A stretch of 64,000 nt of DNA from contig JBBELK010000620.1 in the NCBI GenBank assembly GCA_037783545.1, positions 992,001-1,056,000 on the forward strand, read 5' to 3'. Source of the stretch: Henricia sp. BOLD:AAB3569 (lineage: Eukaryota; Echinodermata; Asteroidea; Spinulosida; Echinasteridae). This document shows, piece after piece, positions 21,868-34,200 of the stretch (positions are counted from its first letter, which is position 1; the number at the start of each line of letters is the position of its first letter). The translations under genes and the position numbers were made by a program. The notes below the pieces were generated by a model that was given only the letters and a program-made list of their open reading frames with translations, was not told the DNA's origin and did not search any database.

Positions 21868-22497
21868 TTGAACTCAGACTGTTAAAGTACTATAGATGCA
21901 AGGACTACTATTTTACCTCGGTTGAATATGAATAACATGTATTTCAGGAATTTGACTGGTACCTGTCATGATCCAATAACTATGAGTCAACTGGTAACCA
22001 CACATGGTTTTGTTTACCGATATGCATAATTCAACTGATTTTGGTAATAACTGGTAACCACAGGGTTTGCATGATGCAATCAGTTGATGGGTTACCAGTT
22101 TTTGAATGATTGAATTGCAGTAAACATTTATTCGTTTCAATATTTTAATGGGTCAGATGTTACCCATTTTGCATTGCATTCCAACTCTGCATATTATAAA
22201 ACATTGGAGACAGTCAAAAATACTTCAGGTCATCATTTGCCTAAAGTTTTTTTCCTACAGAAACGGCCGTTGCCAATTCTCTGTCAACCACTTGCATATT
22301 AAATAAAAAGTATAGGATGATTTCAGACACTTTTTTTTTAAAACGTAGTTTGACCAAGAAATGTGAGGAGCATTTGTACATGCTCAGCAAAATTCTTGGT
22401 CGAGTTAAAAAGAAAAAACAAAATACTGAGATAAAAGTGAAGCAAAAATCTTTCCAGTCACGATTTTACTATATTTTATCCAACAAACCAGGCTCTG

Positions 22498-22652
22498 CAA
22501 CCGATTTCACGAATCCTATATCATGCGTAAGCCCGCTTGCACAACTTTTTATTGCATAAGCTGCGCAACATTCCCGTGATAATTACACGTAAGCCTATGG
22601 GACTTATGCCATTTTCAAAAATTGCGCAAGATACGCATTTTTTTCATGAAAT
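22498..22652. mobile_element. GATTTCACGAATCC foldback, copy 1
   Basis: Begins near CGATTTCACGAATCC and ends TTCATGAAATCGGCTG. The interior contains TTTTATTGCATAAGCTGCGC. The same unit recurs at 34914-35068. Confidence 0.7.
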
Positions 22653-23175
22653 CGGCTGCTGGACTGCAAATAAAGTGATAGAGAGCTCTGGATTTTTTCT
22701 TTTTGCATAATCAGCATGGTTTGCTGAAACAGCAAACGCAATTTTTTCAAAGACAAAATATACATAACCCTAAGTTATGGCCTTCATACTTCCCAAAGTA
22801 ACCACTATTTCATGTATTCCGGTTACTCAACTGATATTGTCCACAAACTTAGCAAGTGATGAGGTTGTCTTGGGAACGACATCCACAATGTTCAGATAGA
22901 CCGGTCAATCTGTGCGTGTTAGACCTACGAGCATGGTCTATCGGATACAAAGCCTCTGGCCAACACAAAAACACAATAGACTCAACTTGCTGGGTTTGCG
23001 TTTTTCTCCCACAAAACGTTGTCCATTGTGAACCAACGTTTCTGTATTATTGCACCAGTATTATGTTTCAAGACTGGATCATGGTACGTTTCGTTTAATG
23101 CCCAAACTTTTTAAACTAGAATCCCCCAAACGAGGCTGTCAGAATCACATGACTGCATGCTGCGTTCCCATTGGC

Positions 23176-25664
23176 TCAAATGTCCATCTGAAACTGAGGC
23201 TCTTCACCTCCCTCCACTGAGAAAATAAAATAAAAACATAATTAGTAAATTCTCGGCTTCAAAAATATTACAAATTTCATATTTTCTCCAAATAATATAG
23301 CTATCCATAATTTTAAAGATACATGATTGGTAAACTGTTACAAATAGTTTTATCCCTCTGTGTGATTGAAGATATATGCATGATTGAACCCAACCTGAGC
23401 AAAAACCAGCTCCGTACTTTGTCTAACTTTTGAGAAAACAGTCAAAAAAGGGTTTGCAGTCACTTCGCCCTGAACCACCTGTGCACGAAGTGGTTTTGGG
23501 GCGAAGTAGCATTTGGGCGATGTAGCGTTTGGACGAAGTGATTTGGGGCGAAATGGCACTCGGGCGAAGTGGTTTGGGGGCGAAATGGCACTCGGGCGAA
23601 GTGGTTTGGGGGAAAATTGAATTTGTGTCTCATGAGACGAAAACTAATTGTTTTAATTATTTCTCAAAGACTATAGACAAAACCATTTCAGGGGAGGTTT
23701 TCTACGGTGATCATGTTTAATTGTTAAATGTTATTGTGTAAGTTATGCGTAACTCTGTGAACATTTGTGATTTTCGAAATACCAATCATGTATACTGCCT
23801 TTAAGTTTCTTTTGACAAGCACAAAAACTATGTCAATTTGAGATATGAACAAGTTGACAAAATAATTTGTTAGCCCTCAATAAACTCTGGTTTCTTGGAA
23901 ATTCAGAAAAAGCCAACTTTAATTTTTTAAAGTTCTTTTTTAAAATGTCATCAATTTTCAACAAACCACTACAGCCACTTACCATTATTGACCGTTTCTT
24001 TTCCTTTACTCTCGGCAACTTTTCTGTTCGTTTTGATGGCCTTGTCATCCTCAACTGTCACCCCAGGGATGATTGGTAGATTAGCCGGGGGTGTCCTAGC
24101 AAGTGGGGAGTTCCGCAAATTCATCAAGAACTTCCGCTCGTAGATGATACGCGTACCTTGAGAAAAATTGCAAGACCAGTTTGAAAAAAATTACAAATAC
24201 AATAGACCTTAAGTGTAGTGGCCATGATAGAAGGCAGTCACATTGTCACAGTGCGTCATGCACGAGTAGGCACATTGTGGATCTATTGTCACATTTAAAT
24301 ATGAAAACCTGTCCTCTATCATGGCCGCTACGCATAAGGTCTATTGTAATGCCTCGGTATAAATACCATACACCTTCGCCACTAATTCTTCCTGCCACAG
24401 AAAATATGAATTTGGTGAGGAAACATGAATTTAGCAGTGAAAACACTTATAATTTTTGGTATTTTTTCCGTATACATTGAACAAAGATTTGAATGAAATT
24501 ATCTCCTGGAATCAACAGATCATCTAGTTTTAAGATATAGGCCTACTTCCCACTTGCACTTCTGTCGGAAATATGTTGCATTTTTGAGATAAATAAATTA
24601 TAAAATTACTGCATAAAGTAATACACAAAATTAAGGCGCAAGCAGTTTGTGCGTAAGTGCAATAACAGAGGGCGCTGCGCGCCTGTGTGAATGGTTATTC
24701 TGTGCACTAATTTAATGCAATTTTTGAAGGAGAACATTTTATTTTTCTACAGAAAAATAACATTTGTGACAAAGATTTGAATGAAATTACCTCCTGGAAT
24801 CAACAGGTCGTCAAATTCTAAGATATACTTCCCACTTGCACTTCTGTTACAAATGTTACATTTCTGAGATAAATAAATGATAAATTACTGCATAAAGTAA
24901 TGGGCAAAATGACGCAGCGAGCGGTCTGTGCGTAAGCGCGACAACAGAGGGCGCTGCGCGCGCGTGTGAATGGTTATCTTGTGCACTAACTGAAGGCAAT
25001 ATTTGAAGGAGAAAATGCGATTTTTCTACAGAAAAGCAATATTTGCGACAAAAGTGTAAGTGGGAAGTAGGCCTAGTATATCTTAAAATTACATTATCTA
25101 ATGATTCCAGGAAGTTTTTTCCTTAAAATCTTTGTTCAATGTATACGAAAAAAATACCAAAAATACCGGCATATGCTAGGTGGGCTAGCCAGGGAGAGGG
25201 GTGGGAGAAGCAATTCATAGGTGCATATCAATCCCATAGGCCTAAGTGGACTTTAACTTAGCTCAGTCAAAGCCCCTGGAAATTGAACAGTGTGATTTCA
25301 TCATCAATGTTTACAATACAAGATTTCATCACCAAAAAATTAAACCGTTTAAAAGAATAAAATAATTTGTTTCAATATTTTCCCAGAATCTCGTAATGTT
25401 TTTGATGAAAACAGACAACCGGTGCGTTTTTTAAACGACAGAATGACAGAATAGGCGCATAAGCGCAAGCTTTAATTGCAAATTTAAAAGTGCGAATAGG
25501 TTTGTTTTGTTTTTGTCACCTCCCGGGGTCGTGCTGAAATACGTCGTTCCGTTGGGCGTCGTGCTGTAATCGTCCGGCAACTGGCTCGGGTCGTTTATCA
25601 CCATTTTGCGAGTCGGAATTTCCTTAGATCCGCTCAACTGACGCGAAGGTGACGGGCCTGACAT
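23176..25664 (-). CDS. EIF4EBP: eIF4E-binding protein (4E-BP), complete, 3 exons, 119 aa
   Basis: Exons: 25520-25664, 23983-24156, 23176-23216 (360 nt with stop; phases 1 and 1). 4E-BPs bind eIF4E in competition with eIF4G and repress cap-dependent translation until mTORC1 phosphorylates them. Exon 1 ends with the priming phosphosite region [17 protein letters not shown]. Exon 2 opens with [11 protein letters not shown], which contains the canonical eIF4E-binding motif Y-x4-L-hydrophobic (YERKFLM), followed by NSP and RTPP phosphosites and LPIIPGV. Exon 3 ends in a C-terminal TOS motif FQMDI followed by TGA; vertebrates have FEMDI. The vertebrate 4E-BP1 RAIP motif is not exact; KEIP sits at the matching place. 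Length is typical of the family (about 118 aa). Invertebrates usually have a single 4E-BP, so I do not assign a vertebrate paralogue number. Intron 1 carries a 0.7-kb foldback repeat. Confidence 0.97.
23313..23805 (+). mobile_element. TTAAAG-ATACATGATTGGTAAAC element, copy 1
   Basis: Ends TTAAAGATACATGATTGGTA...ACCAATCATGTATACTGCC. The interior carries an array of GCGAAGTGG words around 23460-23610. It begins 97 bp upstream of 4E-BP exon 3, within intron 2. Confidence 0.65.
24203..24343. mobile_element. TAGACCTTATGC foldback, copy 2
   Basis: The same family as 17216-17359, in 4E-BP intron 1, starting 47 bp upstream of exon 2. Ends TAGACCTTAAG...GCATAAGGTCTA. Confidence 0.75.
24457..25165. 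repeat. Large foldback with internal tandem duplication in 4E-BP intron 1
   Basis: The left end TTGGTATTTTTTCCGTATAC and right end GTATACGAAAAAAATACCAA pair. Inside, a block of about 290 bp (from CAAAGATTTGAATGAAATTA, with CAGAGGGCGCTGCGCGC) is repeated in tandem at 24481 and 24771, followed by a short inverted part. Confidence 0.75.
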
Positions 25665-28229
25665 TGTTCCTGAGACGTTCAAGTCACTCTAGCAGCTGGA
25701 ATTCTGGGCAAAATGCATCTATTTTGGACTTATCTGGGCCAGAATTCGCTGTGACGATGTTGTGTTCGTCAGGCCTCGCGTCACGAGTCGAGTGCAGGAG
25801 AATGAGGTCAAAGGGCGAGATAGTGACGTTTGTTGGCGTTTTGCCAGTGTTTACTAAATTATAAATTCATATTTCGAACTTAAAGTGTGTAATTTTATAT
25901 TTTCGTAAAACTATAAGAGAAATGGGGAGGGCTAAATTATTGTATAAACTAAAAGCATTTTAAATTGTTGGAAAAGTCTGCTATTTTCGTCAGAACCATA
26001 TCACACACGCCCCTATTCTTAAACATGGCAACACCCCAAAACATCATAACAATCAACAGCAACCAACCAAGTAATTTAGAACTATGATCATGGAATTTAT
26101 TCATTTCAAGTAACTCTTTTCCAAAGTTTAAAATTATAAGAATGGTAGTTAGTTCACCGATTCCAAAATCCATAAATCCACAAAATACCTAAAACCAGAC
26201 ATTTTAAAACCTTGCTATACAATGAAAATCTCTCGAATTAGCAACCAAAATATTGAAATCTACATTCCCATGATTTTGTTCACATCTGCAAAAAAATCCC
26301 AGGAAATTTCCCTTTTATGTTATAATGTAGCATCATCCGATTGCAAATGAACAGAAATTCTATGTACATTAACATTTTTTTCTATACAGAGTTGAAGTAT
26401 CATCTAGCCCGACGAAGGCCTCTTGCCGTGGGTCGAGAAACAAAACCACAACAGGGTATTCAACATGTATGATTAAAATGGCCCTGCAGTGATTCTGAAC
26501 AATTTAACAATCTTTCAGCTTTTAATCTTTCATCTTATGTTAAGCAATGTTTTCAGTACACGTAAACTCACTGCTAACATTCTGCTTACTTTAATTTACC
26601 CTTAAAGGAGCATGACCAGATATATTACCTCCCCATTTTTCCCCCCCCGTGGGTGGCGAGATTTTGATACCTTATCAGATGTCATATTTTTCTCATTACC
26701 ATTCTGAAATTTCGCACGCTCAATCCATATATTTCCAGGGATATTGAAAAAAAAAACCACCAATGTTTTGTAAACTAATATATCCGGTTACATAAAGCAG
26801 TGCAGTAATTACATTAACCTTTTTGCTTCCACATCCAAATTGGAGATTGCAAATTTCCTGTTTTCTTCCCATGGATGGTATTTTGGGAAGGTATATTATA
26901 CGATTCTTGGGTTTAATAAAATGAAATATATTTTCTGGGAAAATATGAACACGCTCCTTTAAATGATGGTCAAAGTTGGTTATTTCTGTTAACACCAAAT
27001 AAAGAAATGTAAACAAGTTCAATTAGGTCTCAAAGACCAAAAGAAAAATGACCTCAAATCACAACAAAAATCATAAAACTGATGACATTTTGTTAAAAAT
27101 AAATGACAGTATTCATTGGTGGTAATAACATATGCCAATTAAAACCATACTGTTTTGTTTTCAAGTTGGATTTTTGTTTTACAAATTCGAGACTGCACAA
27201 CATCTGCAAAACCTTGTCCTGAACACTATGTGAAATTGTAGCCTGAACTGTTGGTTCAATCATGAAACTAAAGGGTTTAAATAACCTCACATAATTGTTT
27301 CCTATATCTTCAAAATCAAGTAAATTTCCTTTTCACTTATCTGTAATTTCAACAGTAATTTGACAAATGTTGCAGGAATTTTAAGTGCAGAAAAAAATAA
27401 GAAATAGTATGACCATAAATTCAAGTTGACTAATATTGAATTGCATTCATGAAACTGTACAGACATTTGTAAAAATGGGGAACCCTATAAGATGATCAAG
27501 TCAAAAACTCAAATTGTCAAAAACTCAATTTGTCAAAAACTCAATTTGTCAAAAACTCAATTTGTCAAAAACTTAAATTGTCAAAAACATTGGTGAATGA
27601 AAATAACTGAAAAAAAAAGACAATACATGTATAGCTGGCTAATTGTAGGTTGCCTGTGTGAGGCCAAACGAAACAGAGGCAGCCTCGCTATCAATCACAT
27701 GGCATCGCCTCCTGCCTATTACACAAGCCGTAGTCAACATAACAAAATCAATAAGCGTGAACAATAAACCCAATTTCCATATTATTATATACAAATGAAA
27801 CTTAATTTCCGTTTAAATTATCCACAGTCAAACAAATTTACAAAAATAGATGGCTTATCTAATACAAGATAGCATAATGTCCATGACATCAAGTTGGATT
27901 ACATTTTTAGCACAGTAAAACATCCACTCTCAAAAAAACACCCCTCCAATCACACATGGATGAGGCCGTGATCATAAAAAGGTATGTAATTTTGGGACAG
28001 ACCATTCCAGCTCAGGGTTCATTAAACTGCTGGAATACAAAGGCAATCGGAGAGCGAGATGTGCAACTTATGCATTTTAATGAGCTTTGATAAACCATTG
28101 TTGCTGTGGATGATAGAAAAATCATACATATTTATGAGGGCTAAATCTTACATATTTATGATTGTGAGGGCTAGATGTTACATATTTATGAGGACTGTAA
28201 TACATATTCATGAGGATTGTACCATTGTG
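25665..28229. other. 4E-BP upstream region and WAPL 3' flank
   Basis: Apart from the 16-bp minisatellite at 27497-27592, I see AT-rich unique-looking sequence without a gene. An ATTAAA on the minus strand near 28076-28081 lies about 150 nt after the WAPL stop and could be its poly(A) signal. TACATATTTATGAGG-type words repeat at 28125-28215. Confidence 0.5.
27497..27592. repeat. 16-bp minisatellite, about 5.5 units
   Basis: Unit GTCAAAAACTCAATTT, between the WAPL stop codon and 4E-BP. Confidence 0.9.
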
Positions 28230-31200
28230 CTAGAGGTGATCTAATACCTCAATGATCTTGGATATAGACTTTCCACCCGTGTTGCCGGCTGCTTTCTGCA
28301 GAGAGAAACAACAAACAAAAGGAACAAAATTTAGCAGAGCGAAGAAAGAAATTCTGTGATTACAAATGACTTCAGTAAGTGTTCAATAAGTCTTCGAATT
28401 TAAGGGACATTTTATCTTGAACTCACCGTTAACTCAATAAATGACAGGAATTTTTGCAACATCTGAACCATACAGTTGTAATCGCCATCGGGGAGGAAGC
28501 TTCGCACGCGTGTCACATTCATCTGTCCAAGCCAAAAAGAGAAGTATTATTTGCATAATTGGCAAATTAAAGACGCAGGCTCGTAAATGAGCGAGGAACA
28601 AATTTTTGCCACGAAATTCACTGCGCTCCATACTAGTTGGGCAGTCAGCTGTTACGATCCCGGATTGTGCAGGCTTATTGGTTTACGTACGTACACGTAC
28701 GTATGCACGAGATGCGCCCATGTATGAAGCGTGGTGAATTTCGTGGCACGAATTAGCTCATCGTGCATTGACGAGCCTCCGTTTTTAATGCAATGACTTT
28801 CATCTTTTCTGTCAGCATGCATGACAACTTTAAGATAGTATACATGATTGGTAAACTGTTACAAATAGTTTTATCCCCCTGTGTGATTGAAGATATGCAT
28901 GATTAAAACTAACCTGAGCAAAAGCCAGCTTCGTACTTGTCTAACTTTTGAGAAAAAAGTCAAAAAAGGGTTTGCAGTAATTTCACCCCAAAACCACTTC
29001 GCCCTGAACCACGGCCTGTGCACGAAGTGGTTTTGGGGAGAAGTGGCATTTGGGCGATGTAGTGATTATACGAAGTAGTGTGGGACGAAATGGCACTTGG
29101 GCGAAATGGTTTTGGGGCGAATTGAATTTTCGTCTCATGAGACGAAAACTAATTGTTTTACTAATTTCTCAAAGACTATAGCACTTCAGACAAAACCATT
29201 TCAGGGGAAGTTTTCTACGGTCATCATGTTTATATTGTGTAAGTTAGGCGTAAATCTGGGAACATTTCTGATTTTCGAGATTACCAATGATGTATACTGC
29301 CTTTAAGACAAAGATTTTGGCCGAGTTAGCAACTTACATGATTATCTTTGACAAGGCATCCGATAAGAAGAGCCGTATATGAAGCCACGATGCTGTCCTC
29401 CATGTGTTTACCGGCCGTGTGAAGCACTATCAAGACAAAGAAAAATAGCTTTGGTCAAACATTCCAGTTTTATGTGGGTTGTAAGTTTTTTGGGATTTAT
29501 TTCACATAAGTTAAGACGACTTCGATGCGTCCTAATTCCCCATACCAACATCCCAAGATAAGAAGAGTGACACTTCCTAAGACGCTTCCCAACGCTTTGT
29601 GAAATTGGCCCTGGTCATGTATTTAAATTAAGTAACAGGTCTCGCCAGTTAGTACAAATTATCAACTAACCACCGAGACCTGGGATTGATTTAACAAAAG
29701 TTAAGACGAACTCAAATGTGTCCTAATTCCCATAGCAACGTCCCACGATAAGAAGAGTGACCCTTTCTAAGACGCGTCTTAGCGCTTTGTGAAATCAGCC
29801 CCTGGTTACCCAACTTGGACCTCGTACTTTGTTTCTGTATAACATTTCTGCTATGACATGTTGTTCACAGCAGCTCGAGAAACGGATACTTGTGGCAAAA
29901 AAGCTACCGTCAATGAGCACAATCAACAATACTAGCCTTCCTTTGATTATGTATCGTTTGGTTATGTCTTCGTTTGATTTCTTCCTCTGTGAGGTCATCC
30001 GGACCTCCTGATGCTGAGGTCTCAATCTCTACCCACTCCAAGCTAGCTTTACTGACAGATCGTTTGATTTCCTCCTCTGTGAGGTCGTCTTGACCTCCTG
30101 TTCCTGAGGTCTCATTCTCCACCTACTCCAAGCTAGCTTGAGTCTGCCCGCTACCTCTACGAGGGACATACCTTTACTGACAGAAAGTTTGATTTCTTCC
30201 TCTGTGAGTTCGTCCGGACCTCATGTTCCCGAGGTCTCAATCTCCACCCACTCCAAGCTAGCTCGAGTCTGCCTGCTACCTCTACGAGGGACCTACCTTT
30301 ACTGACAGAACTTTGATTTCTTCTTCTGTGAGTTCGTCCGGACCTTCTGTTCCCGAGGTCTCAATCTCCACCCACTCCAAGCTAGCTCGAGTCTGCCCGC
30401 TACCTCTAAGAGGGACCTACCTTTACTGACAGATCGTTTGATTTCTTCCTCTGTGAGGTCATCCGGACCTCCTGTTGCTGAGGTCTCAATCTCCACCCAC
30501 TCCGAGCTAGCTGGAGTCTGTCCGCTACCTCTACGAGGGACCTACCTTTACTGACAGATCGTTTGATTTCTTCCTCTGTGAGGTCGTCTGGACCTCCTGT
30601 TGCTGAGGTCTCAATCTCCACCTACTCCAAGGTAGCTGGAGTCTGCCCGCTACCTCTACGAGGGACCTACCTTTACTGACAGATCGTTTGATTTCCTCCT
30701 CTGTGAGGTCGTCTTGACCTCCTGTTCCTGAGGTCTCAATCTCCACCCACTCCAAGCTAGATTGAGTCTGCCCGCTACCTCTACGAGGAACCTACCTTTA
30801 CTGACAGATCGTTTGATTTCTTCCTCTGTGAGTTCGTCCGGACCTCCTGTTCCTGAGGTCTCAATCTCCACCCACTCTAAGCTTGCTTGAGCTTCGCTGT
30901 AATCCTCCTCCTCATCTTCCTGAGGCTCGTCCCCCTCCTCAGGTTCCCGTTCAGCGCGAGATGCTGCTCGATATCGCTGCATGAATAGCTGTACAACAAA
31001 TGACAGAAATAAGCATTTGAAATTGGAAAGCATTGATAGGATTTTAAACATTTCAAACACCAGCAGTGTATATTGCAAGGACAACCAACATTTCAAGAAA
31101 TTTAGAATGAATGTCATAAGTGAGATAACATCAGCAAAAAAATTACTCAGTTGGCCCTGATGACCCTTCAAGATATACACTTTCTGAGGCCAACTTGGTC

Positions 31201-34200
31201 AGTATGCCCTATCCCAGGCCTTGACATTAACCAAGGCCACCAGGGCCAATGGCTTCATGCCCTGCTGACTTGGCCCGATGCCCCTTCAAGATATACACTT
31301 TCCGAGGCCAACTTGGTCAGTATGCACTATCCCAGGCCTTGACATTAATTGAGGCCACCAAGGCCAATGGCCCCATGCCCTGCCGAGTTGCCCCGATGCC
31401 CCTTCAAGATATACACTTTCCGAGGCAAACTTGGTCAGTATGCCCTATCCCAGGCCTTAACATTAACCAAGCCAACCAAGGCCAATGGCCTCATGCCCTG
31501 CTGAGTTGGCCCCGATGCCCCTTCAAGATATACACTTTCTGAGGCCAACTTGGTCAGTATGCCCTATCCCATGCCTTAACATTATCCCAGGCCTTAACAT
31601 TATCCAAGGCCACCAGGGCCAATGGCTTCATGCTCTGCTGAGTTGGCCCCGATGCCCCTTCAAGATATACACTTTCTGAGGCCAACTTGGTCACTATGCC
31701 CTATCCCAGGCCTTAACATTATCCCAGGCCTTAACATTATCCAAGTCCACCAGGGCCAATGGCTTCATGCCCTGCTGAGTTGGCCCGATGCCCCTTCAAG
31801 ATATACACTTTCTGAGGCCAACTCGGTCAGTATGCCTTATCCCAGGCCTTGAAATTAGCCAAGGCCATCAAGGCCAATGGCCTCATGCCCTGCTGAGTTG
31901 GCCCCGATGCCCCTTCAAGATATACACTTTCCGAGGCCAACTTGGCCAGCATGCCCTATCCCAGGCTTTAACATTAACCAAGGCAACCAAGGCCACTGGC
32001 TTCATGCCCTGCTGAGTTGGCCCCGGTGCCCCTTTAAGATATACACTTTCAGAGGCCAACTTGGTCAGTATGCCCTATCCCAGGCCTTGACATTAACCAA
32101 GGCCACCAGGGCCAATGGCTTTATGCGCTGCTGAGTTGGCCCCGATGCCCCTTCAAGATATACACTTTCTGAGGCCAACTTGGTCAGTCTGCCCTATCCC
32201 AGGCCTTGACATTAACTGAGGTCACCAGGGCCAATAGCCTCATGCCCTGCTAAGTTGGCCCTGATGCCTCTTCAAGGTTACACTTTCTGAGGCCAACTTG
32301 GCAAGCATGCCCTATCCTAAATTTCATGAGGCTTGCTAAACACAACCAGTACACATTTGCAATGAAGTTGTCCATAGTGCCTTTCCAGGTGACCTCAGTG
32401 CGCTTTTAAACTCTGACAAAATCAAGGCTGGAGTGACCTGCTCCTTTTTTTTTTTATAAATATGATACGTGAAATCGATGGTTTTGCTTAATTTGATAGT
32501 GTCATAAATAATGCAGTTTGATCAAGGAGAAGCAAAAGAAATCATTCTTGGCATCAGGTATGGGGGGCAGATTGTGCCATTTTAGACTTATTTCAAGTCT
32601 GATATTGCGTATCACCAATCATCTATAAAGTATAACTCTTATATATTTGTGAAGTATGCGTAATCTTAGACTTGAAATAAGTCTACGACACAATCCAACT
32701 CCCTTACCTGAATCAATCATTTTTTCTTACGCTAATCCCCTGGTTGGATTGAAGTAAAATCTCACCTGTGTGAGAGCTTCTAACGAGCCAACTTCACCAC
32801 TAGTTATAAACCTGTCATCTTTTTGAGCGTCATAGGAGTACGTGGTCTTGGTGTTGGTGAGGATTTTAGCATTACCTGGACAGTGCTCAATCAGGTTGAT
32901 AAGGACTCCCAGGCTCTGTAAAGGTAGAGATAAATCACAAATGCAGCCTAACAAAGAACCATTGTATCATACTTTTTTGTGAAATTCGCTGATGGTTACT
33001 GAAATGGAGATTTATCGAAAATTAAAATGATATTTGGCCCGATTTGCATTTTGTTGCAAAATAAGATTCAATACGTGCCTTTACGGTTCCCCACAATTCA
33101 CTGCACACGGTACATGGCGCAGTGCATGATGGGATACAAATCTAGTACTCTCGCAGAAGCGTGCACTATGTCCGGTACACAAGTGAATGGGATTCCGGAG
33201 GTGAGTAGAGTGCTTGGCTGCTTCAAACTCGTGTTTTTGACACAAATGTTAACTGGTAATATAGAGCTCAGATACAGATTCAACCTACTGTATATCTGTT
33301 TTGTGATTATATCAGCGTCTAGGGGTGGAATAATTTAGATGACTGTCACGAAGTTGACGATTACGGTCCCGCAACACAATGACCGTGGATGACGCATTGA
33401 GTGCGTGGGCGTCTTCTCGATACACTCATTTATTCGTGCACGGTCATTGTGTCGCGTTGTCGTAGTCATTAACTTATTCCACTCCTAGACGCCGATATAA
33501 TCCCAAAACAGATATACATATAGAAGGGGCGCTCTTGAATTATGTGACAATATAATACTGATTTTTATCTCAATATTTTTAACAGACAATGATTGATTTG
33601 ATTGACAATGATTTGGTAAGGAATAGTGTCATTATTTACCAAGACGAGCAGATCGAAACGCTGATCATGTGCAATGTGTTGGGCAACTTGCAGCACACAG
33701 AACAAGGTGTTGCTGATTAGACCCGACTGCTCACCGACTTTCATGCTTCCCCATTCTACAAAGAAACAAAAAATATGAAAAAAATCTACTTTTCTGCAGA
33801 GATACAGGCAACACATTACCACATAAATACAAAGTTAGTAGATTCAGACATTTACGATTACTGCTTAGCTTAGCGTACATTGACATTGCAACTGGAAGCA
33901 ACTAGTGGCAACTGGTGTTTTCGGCAACTGGAAGCAACTGGGAACAACTGATAAGTTGCTCAAAAAGGTTGATGTGCGCACACTTGCAACTACAGGCAAC
34001 TGGAAAAATCCCAGTTGCTGCGAGTTGCTCATGTTCTACTTTCTGGCAACTAGTTGTACCCAGTTGCGGTCAGTTGCGTCGATGTACGCGTACTTGCAAC
34101 AAGTTGCTGCCAGTTGCTCGCGTGCATCTGATCACGTGCGCGCACATCGACAGCAACTGCAAGCAACAGTTGCTTCCAGTTGCAAGGTCAATGTACTCTA

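Larger units (their letters stand above)
19138..23175. other. ANKHD1-4E-BP intergenic region (includes ANKHD1 promoter)
   Basis: The first 150 bases upstream of the ANKHD1 ATG should hold its 5' UTR and promoter; on the minus strand CCAATAATCCAGTATGGCGG (about 19260-19280) has a CCAAT and a YY1-like ATGGCGG word. The region also holds the tRNA-Thr gene, the MITE at 21457-21867 and the foldback at 22498-22652. At 20950-21240 there are loose ACAAGTCC/GACTTGTG words on both strands. Nothing else recognised, and no further gene. Confidence 0.6.

Noticed and set aside
30172-30671. In-frame WAPL protein-repeat expansion
   Set aside because: The 125-bp unit is not a multiple of three and reading through stops soon after the second donor; the array is intronic.
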